Shown one piece after another: positions 6,089 to 12,531 of a stretch of 12,531 bases of DNA. This DNA comes from an uncultured Clostridia bacterium. Its GTDB lineage: Bacteria > Bacillota > Clostridia > Christensenellales > UBA1242. The stretch covers positions 1 through 12,531 of the forward strand of contig CAOJNR010000016.1 in NCBI GenBank assembly GCA_948439925.1. The letters run 5' to 3'. Position 1 is the stretch's first letter. Each line of letters starts with the position of its first letter. The notes beneath the pieces were generated by a model, which was given only the letters and a program-made list of their open reading frames with translations, did no database searches and had not been told where the DNA came from. A program made the translations under genes and the position numbers.

Positions 6089-6799
6089 TTATTCTTTGTC
6101 GAGAAGATTGTATCTTTCAGTGTGGACAAGTGCACTGAACAGCTTTTCTTTCGCGCCTGGATAACGCGATTCGAGATTTTCCAAAAAGTCTTTGGCGTTT
6201 TCTCGTTCGGTGTGTTTATCAGCAGGGCAAATGTTTTTCACGATCGGATAAGTTTTTGAAACGCGCTCAATGTCTTTTTCGTCGCAAAAGATAAGTGGGC
6301 GAATTGAGTGTAGGTCAATTCTTGAAAGATAACTTTTCGGTTTAAAGGATGAAAGTCTACCTTCAAAAAATAAGCTCATAATAAAAGTTTCAATGAAATC
6401 ATCCTTGTGATGACCAAGAGCAACTTTGTTGCAACCCAGCGCTTTTGCCTTGCTATTTAAAAGCCCTCTTCGCATGTTTGCACAAAGTGAACATGGATTT
6501 TTCTCCTTTTTTATATCAAAAACCACTTCAAAAACATTAGATTTTTCAACAAAGAGTTCAACATCCAAATTTTTGCAAAAGGAAACAAGTTGTGAATAAT
6601 CTGTTTTTCCGTCAGTTAAATCCACACTAACAGCAACAATCTCAAACTTTTGTGGAGAAAATCTTTGATAGGCTTTAAGTGCGCTTAAAAGTGTTAAGCT
6701 ATCTTTCCCGCCAGACAAGCCAACACAAATTTTGTCGCCATCTTCTATCAAATCATACTTTTCACACGCTTTTCTTAAAACACTTAAAATTTTTTGCAT
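6089..6799 (-). CDS. TtcA-family tRNA thiolation enzyme (PP-loop ATPase)
   Basis: 236 residues. The PP-loop SGGKDS is at 29-34, which binds ATP and adenylates the target base. NPCSLCANMRRGLL carries C103-x2-C106, and a third cysteine C191 lies in NICPADKHTER; together these match the three cysteines that hold the 4Fe-4S cluster in TtcA. LGHHKDDFIETF (128-139) and SIRPLIFCDEKDIERV are also TtcA-like. TtcA makes 2-thiocytidine at tRNA position 32; relatives thiolate other positions, so the exact substrate is inference, and no gene symbol is given. The chosen start is the ATG at 6799, preceded by AAGGAAAA and, further up, by an extended -10 promoter. Longer starts such as the TTG at 6847 would lie inside that promoter. 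All catalytic elements are present. It is alone on its strand, with gpmI downstream. Confidence 0.9.
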   Translation of the reverse strand: MQKILSVLRKACEKYDLIEDGDKICVGLSGGKDSLTLLSALKAYQRFSPQKFEIVAVSVDLTDGKTDYSQLVSFCKNLDVELFVEKSNVFEVVFDIKKEKNPCSLCANMRRGLLNSKAKALGCNKVALGHHKDDFIETFIMSLFFEGRLSSFKPKSYLSRIDLHSIRPLIFCDEKDIERVSKTYPIVKNICPADKHTERENAKDFLENLESRYPGAKEKLFSALVHTERYNLLDKE

Positions 6800-6818
6800 T
6801 TTTCCTTTTTCCAATGAA

Positions 6819-6847
6819 ATTATATCAAAAAAGCAGAATAAATGCAA
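6819..6847 (-). promoter_or_regulatory. Extended -10 promoter of the TtcA-family gene
   Basis: On the minus strand TGATATAAT fits the extended -10 TGnTATAAT, with a perfect TATAAT at 6819-6824. A weak -35-like TTGCAT (6842-6847) lies 17 nt upstream; an extended -10 does not need a strong -35. Transcription would start near 6812, with a ribosome site at about 6803-6809 and the ATG at 6799. This fixes the start and excludes the longer reading frame. Confidence 0.7.
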
Positions 6848-7087
6848 TTTTTTATTAAAAATATATTAAAAAGCTTCAAATATTTTTTTCTTCAAATTTT
6901 TTATATTAAAAATAAAACAAAAATATATAGAAAAAAATAAAAATAATTTAAATAAAAAATGCAAAAAAAATTAATTATTATTTTATTTAATATTTTTTTT
7001 GAATTTATAGGATTTTTTATTTTATTTTTTTATTAGAAAATAATTAAAAAATTAATATTAAAATATATATATTTTATTTCAATTAAT
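6848..7087. other. Extremely AT-rich spacer upstream of the lipoprotein gene
   Basis: The 180 nt from 6901 to 7080 contain only about 9 G/C bases. It separates the divergent promoters of the TtcA-family gene and the lipoprotein gene. Apart from a direct repeat CTTCAAAT at 6874-6881 and 6890-6897 and many A- and T-runs, I see no gene, RNA or hairpin with G/C pairs. The A/T tracts could act as an UP element or bend the DNA upstream of the 7088 promoter. Confidence 0.75.
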
Positions 7088-7116
7088 TTGACAATTTTTG
7101 CTAGGATTTGTATACT
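7088..7116 (+). promoter_or_regulatory. Strong sigma-A-type promoter of the giant lipoprotein gene
   Basis: A perfect -35 TTGACA (7088-7093), an exact 17-nt spacer and TATACT (7111-7116, 5/6). It is preceded by long A/T tracts of the kind that act as UP elements. The predicted start of transcription is near 7123, giving an untranslated leader of about 80 nt. Confidence 0.85.
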
Positions 7117-7152
7117 TTTTATAAGGTTCGAATCTTTTATAAATAATTCGAC
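7117..7152. promoter_or_regulatory. Palindrome and repeats over the predicted +1 (candidate operator)
   Basis: AAGGTTCGAATCTT (7123-7136) is a 14-bp palindrome with a single G.T mismatch, centred on TTCGAA. It is flanked on both sides by TTTTATAA (7117-7124 and 7135-7142), and a second TTCGA follows at 7147-7151. The elements therefore form an imperfect direct repeat, TTTTATAA-n2-TTCGA then TTTTATAA-n4-TTCGA. The site overlaps the predicted transcription start, where a repressor would block initiation. In RNA the palindrome could also form a small 5' hairpin. No regulator is identified. Confidence 0.45.
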
Positions 7153-7203
7153 ATTTTATGTTTATTATCTTGCAAAATGAGAGATATTAAACAAGGAGGA
7201 AAA

Positions 7204-10200
7204 ATGAAAAAGTTTTTTGTTGGACTTTTAAGCGTATTCATGATATGCGGTGGAATTATTCTTGCCTCTTGTGGTGAGAGTAAAGTTTCATTGTCACTTG
7301 ACCAGACCTACAAAGAAATTGTTGTGCTTGACGAAGAACTCACTGAGTCAGCTTTTGTCACATGCATTGTTAATGGCGTTGACAACGGAAAGGTCAGTGT
7401 TTCATCAAGTCAGACAAGCATTGTTTCTGCAAGCGTTGAATACAACTCTTCCTCAAATCAAAATATTATCACTTTGACTGCTGGCGATATGGAAGGCACG
7501 GCGACTGTCACCGTAACCACGCTTGATCAAACAGTTAGTGAAAAGATAACAGTTTTCGTTCATGGTGAAGTTACTGGCATGAGTGAAAAGGTTTACACCA
7601 ATGGTCAAAGTCAGCTTTATGCAATCCGTGGCGGAGAGCGAATCCTTGACGCAAATGAGCTTATTGAATTTGAAACAACTTTGAACACTTCAAGAAAAGA
7701 TGTTTCTTGGGCGCTTAAAGATAACGCTGAAAATGATTACATAACTCTCGAAGGCAACAAGCTTTCAATCAATGAAAATTTCAATGCTGGTGTGAGCGAG
7801 CCAAAAGTTACTCTCACTGCGACATCAATTTTTAACCCAGATATCAGTGAAGATATAACTTTAACAGTTCTCGACAAGATTGACACAAGTTCGGTTAATC
7901 TTGCTTTTGCATTTAATATGACAGACTCATTTGAGAGCATTTTTGATGAAGAAGGAAAGCCAGACGAGGAACTTATCAAACTTACTTCAAATCGAGAAGC
8001 AGACCCTGGCACAAAGACTGGTTATATCCGCATGACTTTTTCTGATCATGATAAATATTTGATTGAGCCAGTGCTTACCTATGAAAACAGCAACGTTGAT
8101 GTTGGACAGATTTCCATTCTCAGCGATTCAAGTGCAAATCAAGCTGGACAACGTTATTTCACAATCGAGGGCAAGGATAATGCCAATGTGACCGCAAAGG
8201 CCTCTTTCAAGATCAGCCACTCAAACTTTGCTTACTCGGTTTTAACTTCAAGCTTTTCAGTGAAGTCATACGAGAAGATTGACAATATCAAGCTTTATGA
8301 CGAAAATGGAATTGAGATAACTGGAACGCAAAATATTTATAATTCATATTCAGCCGATCAAACTTTTGGTAAGGGCTTTGAGGTTGCTCTTCTTCCAACA
8401 ACTGTTATTGGGTATACTGGCAGTTATAGCCTTCAATTAGCAGTTGACGCAAACTACTCAGGAGCTAACGCACCAATCGAGCTTCGTTACATTGATGAGT
8501 ATTCAATGCCACAAACTTTGGCTTTTGATAATGGAACCTTTGATCCAATAGCTCAAAAGATTATATTCAAATCAGTTGGAACAATCACAGCTAAGCAAAT
8601 ATATATCCGTGCAACAAATGTTCAAGCCAAAATTGATGCAACTTTATCATTCCACTCAGTTGACAACGCAAACGTTTCAACTGACCTTAGTCTAAGTATT
8701 CAACAAGCTCCAACTTCACTTGATTTTGAAAATGAGAATGAAAAGGATATCTATTTTTCAAGTGCTTATGATGCTGTTAAAACTTTGTCGAGAGAGTTTA
8801 AAGTTTTTGGCCAAACTTCAATCAGCGGACTTTCTGTTGTTCAAAATAACGCATTTGTTGATAAGGCAGTTATTTACCAAATTGGAAGCAGTATGGATGA
8901 AGGCCCAGCGTATAATGGAGAACCATATGTGACTTTCCGTCTTTCTTTCAATCTTTTCTCAAATAGCCTTGGTCAAACACGTGAAGGCACATATAAAATT
9001 ATTCACTTAAACGGGCTGGAAAGCCATGAGTTTGCACTCAATGTTCTTCTTCCGCTCACTGACGCATACATGCGAATTGACAATTTGACTTCTTACAATG
9101 CAGTTGTTGGTCACAAGAATGAAGGTATGCTTTTGGATGAGAGAGGCGCTTCTTTGGCAAATAAAGTGACCTCACTCAGTTTCCTCATGCTTAAAAATGG
9201 TGCAACTCTTCCATTTACTCTTCAAACAAACAGTGTGAGTCTTGGTTCGGGCAGTGTGTCAAGCGTGCTTAGCAGTTTTGATTTTAGATTTGTGGATGGC
9301 GAGATTTTTGATGAGTCAAACATCGCCGAAAAATTTGATTTAGCAACACAGACAAGTAAAATTATTTCAGTCAACGCAAATGCGAGCACATTTTCTTCAA
9401 ATTCAGTTGGCACAACTTTTATGCTCATAAAATTCGTTGGCAAGTCAATCGGTGAGGATGGCTTGACTGATGTGACATACTATCGTGTTATCAAAATCGA
9501 AAGTTTTGTCGCTCCTGCAACTCTCAGCCCAAATGTTTCTGGTGTTGAAGTTTATGCAGAAAACTCGGTTGCTGAGGATGACAATTCAACGAGCGCAACA
9601 GTTATCGTCAACTTTGCACAAAACGGGGTTACATATTTAAATCCAGAAAATTTCATTTTCGAATATGATCCTTCGTCAAGCGATGCTGATAAAAACAAAA
9701 AGTTTGAAAACAATGGTGACACCATAACCTTTGGCAATTTTAATATTGAAGATATCAGAATCTTTGATTCATATATGCGCTTTGTTGTGCGAGGACTCAG
9801 CACTGGTGGTCAAAGAACTTTCAATAAAAACCTTTCACTTGCTTATGTTTATAACGACGGAACTAAGAGCGCATACATTGCGCTTGAAACAAGCATTGAC
9901 ATCACAATAAAGAATGCTGATCGAATTGAACGTGTGATTTGGGAAAACTATAATGAAAACGGAATTTATTTTGATTTAAGTGACGGCAACAATAATTCTC
10001 AAATCATTGTGACTTCAACATCTCCAACCAATGCAAGAAACTCTGGTCTTCGCTTTATTGCGACTGGCGAGAATGGAAATGTTGACAACAGCTTTATAAA
10101 ATTTTCACAACTTGATTCTGGCAGTGATGTTGTCACTTTAAATGCTCAAACAGGACGCAATGGCAATATCTACATTTTGCCAAAAGATTCAATCAACAAT

Positions 10201-12531
10201 GAGAGAATATATTTCTATAAAGGCTCTTCTGTTGACGCACAAGACAACATTGTTTATATTGAAGATTCAATCAGAATTTCTGAAATAGGAACAAGATATG
10301 ACGAAATTGTTAATAATGGCTACTTCTTTGTCAACAACAATAATGAAGAAATCAAACTCTCAGAAATTATTGTTAAAGTTCCAGTAAAGATTGCAGATGG
10401 TGAGAGTTTTGACACTGCTTACAGAATTTATAATCCTTCTCAGCTTTCTTCTTTCAATCCAAACAAATATTACACTTTCATGAACAATATGGTCATTGAC
10501 AGCACTTTGGCGCAAGACATGAAAAGGGTCAACAGTGGCACTTTTGGTGGTGGTATTGAAGGATTATCTTCTCAAACAACGATTATTTTTGAAGGCTCAA
10601 ACTTTATCGGAATCAATAACGGAACAATCCGCAACATCACCTTTGCAGGTGAGGTTAACGATAGTTTTGGTTTTGTTGCAAACACTAACAATGGAACAAT
10701 GCAAAATGTGACTGTTGATGTGGTAGCAAAAGCCAATGATTATTCTTTCAGCTCACTCACAGCACCAGTTGGAAACAACAGTGTTGGCGGTCTTGTTGGA
10801 CTCAATGACACAAACGGAAAAATCGAAAACTGTGCAGTGCTTGGTCTTGACATCAGTGCAAGCGGACTTTACGCAGGCGGTCTTGTTGGAACAAACGCAG
10901 GAACAATCACATCGTCAAGAGTGGAATTTTATAACTTTGCTTCTGGCGCAAACAAAATAACTGGACAACAGGTTGCAGGACTTGCTCACAACAATAGTGG
11001 AAGAATTGAAGGCTCATTTGCATATAACTATTCTGACCAAGAAGTGCTGTCAGGTGACGCAAAAGCACTTGTTTATTCAGCTGGACAAGGTTCAACTTTG
11101 ACTGTTTCATTTGCATCAGTGGGAGTTAGTCTTGGCAGTGGAATAGCTTTATCAAATGGCTATGTTAAATATCCAAAAACTGATGGCTCTGGATATGAAA
11201 TTGTTTATTATAACGAAGATGGTAACCTTTTCACTCCAACTGCAAATAATGACCACTTCATTCTTTCAGGAGAAGGATATTTTGAATATGTCAATGGCTC
11301 AGGAAATGCTCATCTTAAAGGTGTTTATCAAGAAAATGCAGTTTCAAACCTTGATAATTTCACTGCTCAAACAAAAAACACAAATGGTTATTATAAAACT
11401 TTGAAAGTGACAAATGAAAAAGCACTTGGTTTCTATTATAACATTGCCAGCGTTGAACTTAGCGAACGTGAAAAACGCGAACTTGATGACTTTAACCGCA
11501 TTTCACTTTCTGATTTCTTGGGTGAAGATAGTTCTAACATTGTTGCAACAACAAGTGATGTTTATGTTGCAAACATTATCGGAAATGAAATTGTTTTCAC
11601 AGGCATTGGCAATGCAAAAATCACAATTTTCTCAAAACAAAATTATAATTTAAGCAAAGAAATTGAACTGGAAGTTATTTATTCACTCTCTCCACTCAAA
11701 GCAACTTATGTTTTTGTTGATAGGGGCGAAGAGATTGGAAACGGCGAAACACACAACTTGCAAACAGGTGCAAAGCGTTCAATCACTTACAGCTTTGACA
11801 AGGCCTTTGTTAAACTTGGAGCGTCAGCGACAACATATTACTTGATTGAAAACAACATTGAGCTTAAAAATAATGCTTACATTATGACAACTCCTCGCGT
11901 TCTGACAATCACAGAAAATGCAGAATATGAAGAAGGAAAGCTTGTTGAAGTTAATCCTATCGTTTTTGGATTAAACGAAGATAGTCAACAGGCTGTGAAT
12001 CAAGAGTTTGGTCACATGTTCTATCTTGTGACTTACAATGGTGCACTTGACCTTCGCTATTCAATGAACAAGGTCGATGTGACGCCTGCAACAAAGGGTT
12101 CACTTAAAGCAATCCTCACAACTTCAAATCAAGAAGACGCAATCGCGCCAGAAATCAAGCTTGGCAATGTTGAACTTGAAATAACAACTGATAATAATAA
12201 CGGAAAATATATAGCAACATATAGAAATGGAAATGTATTAGAAAATCGTCTGTCAATCTCAGTGTCAGAAACTCAAACAAAAAAAGTTGGAAATAACTAT
12301 GAAAAAGAGTTCTTGATTGAAATCTCTGTGCATGACAGCTATAAATGGTTGGTTTCAAATGCCGAAAACTATGTGGTTAATTTCTATTCAAATGGAAAAA
12401 CTGTCAGTGACTCTTTTGACTTAACTGTTTCACCACAAGGCTTTAACTATATTGATGTGAATAACTATAAAGTTGAAAGCATAACTTCTGGCTTTATTGA
12501 CGGAAACACCAAGGATATATACCATGTTGAA
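7204..12531 (+). CDS. Giant surface lipoprotein with Ig-like regions and GLUG repeats (3' end outside window)
   Basis: One uninterrupted frame of 1776 codons runs off the right edge. The start at 7204 follows AAGGAGG (7193-7199). The N-terminus is a lipoprotein signal: KK, a hydrophobic stretch (4-21) and lipobox L20-A-S-C23, so after cleavage C23 would be lipidated and the protein held on the outer face of the membrane. Residues about 30-118 and 122-226 are Thr/Val/Ser-rich beta stretches with GTATVTVTT and EDITLTV endings typical of bacterial Ig-like (Big2-type) domains; similar beta-rich sequence continues to about 1060. Residues 1066-1110 (DTAYRIYNPSQLSSF and onward) look like the lead-in found before GLUG repeats, which follow at about 1129-1280. 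More beta-rich, Ig-like sequence follows to the edge. Mature cysteines are very few (C23, C54, C1210). No catalytic motif, LPxTG signal or S-layer anchor is visible in this part. Adhesion, glycan binding or a structural surface role is inference. Confidence 0.93.
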   Translation, partial: MKKFFVGLLSVFMICGGIILASCGESKVSLSLDQTYKEIVVLDEELTESAFVTCIVNGVDNGKVSVSSSQTSIVSASVEYNSSSNQNIITLTAGDMEGTATVTVTTLDQTVSEKITVFVHGEVTGMSEKVYTNGQSQLYAIRGGERILDANELIEFETTLNTSRKDVSWALKDNAENDYITLEGNKLSINENFNAGVSEPKVTLTATSIFNPDISEDITLTVLDKIDTSSVNLAFAFNMTDSFESIFDEEGKPDEELIKLTSNREADPGTKTGYIRMTFSDHDKYLIEPVLTYENSNVDVGQISILSDSSANQAGQRYFTIEGKDNANVTAKASFKISHSNFAYSVLTSSFSVKSYEKIDNIKLYDENGIEITGTQNIYNSYSADQTFGKGFEVALLPTTVIGYTGSYSLQLAVDANYSGANAPIELRYIDEYSMPQTLAFDNGTFDPIAQKIIFKSVGTITAKQIYIRATNVQAKIDATLSFHSVDNANVSTDLSLSIQQAPTSLDFENENEKDIYFSSAYDAVKTLSREFKVFGQTSISGLSVVQNNAFVDKAVIYQIGSSMDEGPAYNGEPYVTFRLSFNLFSNSLGQTREGTYKIIHLNGLESHEFALNVLLPLTDAYMRIDNLTSYNAVVGHKNEGMLLDERGASLANKVTSLSFLMLKNGATLPFTLQTNSVSLGSGSVSSVLSSFDFRFVDGEIFDESNIAEKFDLATQTSKIISVNANASTFSSNSVGTTFMLIKFVGKSIGEDGLTDVTYYRVIKIESFVAPATLSPNVSGVEVYAENSVAEDDNSTSATVIVNFAQNGVTYLNPENFIFEYDPSSSDADKNKKFENNGDTITFGNFNIEDIRIFDSYMRFVVRGLSTGGQRTFNKNLSLAYVYNDGTKSAYIALETSIDITIKNADRIERVIWENYNENGIYFDLSDGNNNSQIIVTSTSPTNARNSGLRFIATGENGNVDNSFIKFSQLDSGSDVVTLNAQTGRNGNIYILPKDSINNERIYFYKGSSVDAQDNIVYIEDSIRISEIGTRYDEIVNNGYFFVNNNNEEIKLSEIIVKVPVKIADGESFDTAYRIYNPSQLSSFNPNKYYTFMNNMVIDSTLAQDMKRVNSGTFGGGIEGLSSQTTIIFEGSNFIGINNGTIRNITFAGEVNDSFGFVANTNNGTMQNVTVDVVAKANDYSFSSLTAPVGNNSVGGLVGLNDTNGKIENCAVLGLDISASGLYAGGLVGTNAGTITSSRVEFYNFASGANKITGQQVAGLAHNNSGRIEGSFAYNYSDQEVLSGDAKALVYSAGQGSTLTVSFASVGVSLGSGIALSNGYVKYPKTDGSGYEIVYYNEDGNLFTPTANNDHFILSGEGYFEYVNGSGNAHLKGVYQENAVSNLDNFTAQTKNTNGYYKTLKVTNEKALGFYYNIASVELSEREKRELDDFNRISLSDFLGEDSSNIVATTSDVYVANIIGNEIVFTGIGNAKITIFSKQNYNLSKEIELEVIYSLSPLKATYVFVDRGEEIGNGETHNLQTGAKRSITYSFDKAFVKLGASATTYYLIENNIELKNNAYIMTTPRVLTITENAEYEEGKLVEVNPIVFGLNEDSQQAVNQEFGHMFYLVTYNGALDLRYSMNKVDVTPATKGSLKAILTTSNQEDAIAPEIKLGNVELEITTDNNNGKYIATYRNGNVLENRLSISVSETQTKKVGNNYEKEFLIEISVHDSYKWLVSNAENYVVNFYSNGKTVSDSFDLTVSPQGFNYIDVNNYKVESITSGFIDGNTKDIYHVE
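10588..11043 (+). repeat. Five GLUG-type repeats in the lipoprotein
   Basis: Five units of the form (G)GLVG-x-N-x-G-x-I are seen: FIGINNGTIRN (from 1134), FGFVANTNNGTMQN (from 1155), VGGLVGLNDTNGKIEN (from 1194), AGGLVGTNAGTITS (from 1224) and VAGLAHNNSGRIEG (from 1257). Spacing is roughly 20-40 residues. The two central units match the GLUG motif closely; the outer ones are degenerate. Such repeats occur in bacterial surface proteins and are thought to form beta-helix-like rungs. The repetition is at protein level; the DNA copies are diverged, so recent duplication is not indicated. Confidence 0.75.

Noticed and set aside
6800..6847. Longer TtcA-family frame starting at a TTG at 6847
   Set aside because: The added residues are encoded across the extended -10 promoter, and the ATG at 6799 has a ribosome site.
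6848..7087. Replication origin or attachment site in the AT island
   Set aside because: No DnaA-box cluster, iterated repeats, dnaA gene or integrase nearby; only base composition suggests it.
7125..7134. GGTTCGAATC resembles the T-arm of a tRNA
   Set aside because: The flanks are A/T only; there is no acceptor stem, anticodon arm or CCA, and it overlaps the predicted +1 of the lipoprotein promoter.
9552..9803. Antisense reading frames of about 60-90 codons inside the lipoprotein and gltX genes
   Set aside because: They lie wholly inside long genes with clear protein features, have no ribosome sites, and look like chance frames opposite Ser/Thr/Glu-rich codons.

Overview
The window reads as a piece of chromosome from an AT-rich, low-GC Gram-positive-type bacterium, most likely an uncultured Clostridia-like (Bacillota) lineage. 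The reasons are: strong AAGGAGG-type ribosome sites; sigma-A-like TTGACA/TATAAT promoters; a clostridial-style long glutamyl-tRNA synthetase; a cofactor-independent phosphoglycerate mutase; and intergenic DNA that falls to roughly 5% GC. TGA is used as a stop (small gene at 2834) and never interrupts the long reading frames, so the standard bacterial code applies. The lineage is inference; no rRNA or other marker is present.

Layout from left to right. 1-569: 3' end of an unrecognised protein gene, closed by a terminator whose hairpin also contains the -35 box of the next promoter. 701-2335 (+): gltX. 2426-2743 (-): a minimal one-domain MGMT-family DNA repair protein, convergent with gltX across a two-way terminator, with a promoter that appears to give a leaderless mRNA. 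2834-3031 and 3028-4263 (+): a two-gene unit, a 65-residue small protein overlapping by 4 nt a sigma-70-like protein that carries about 200 extra C-terminal residues of no recognised family. A second two-way terminator follows at 4321-4348. 4399-5892 (-): gpmI. 6089-6799 (-): a TtcA-family tRNA thiolation enzyme, bracketed by two extremely AT-rich spacers. 7204 to the right edge (+): the first 1776 residues of a giant surface lipoprotein with a lipobox, Ig-like beta-rich regions and a block of GLUG-type repeats.

How the genes fit together. Most of the window is housekeeping: translation (gltX), glycolysis (gpmI), tRNA modification (TtcA family) and DNA repair (MGMT family), mainly as single-gene units with their own promoters and terminators. 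The two non-routine parts are the small-protein/extended-sigma pair and the giant lipoprotein, whose promoter is followed by a near-palindrome over the predicted start of transcription. I see no CRISPR array, transposase, integrase, tRNA, rRNA or riboswitch. Nothing here proves a new system; the sigma pair is the best candidate for one.
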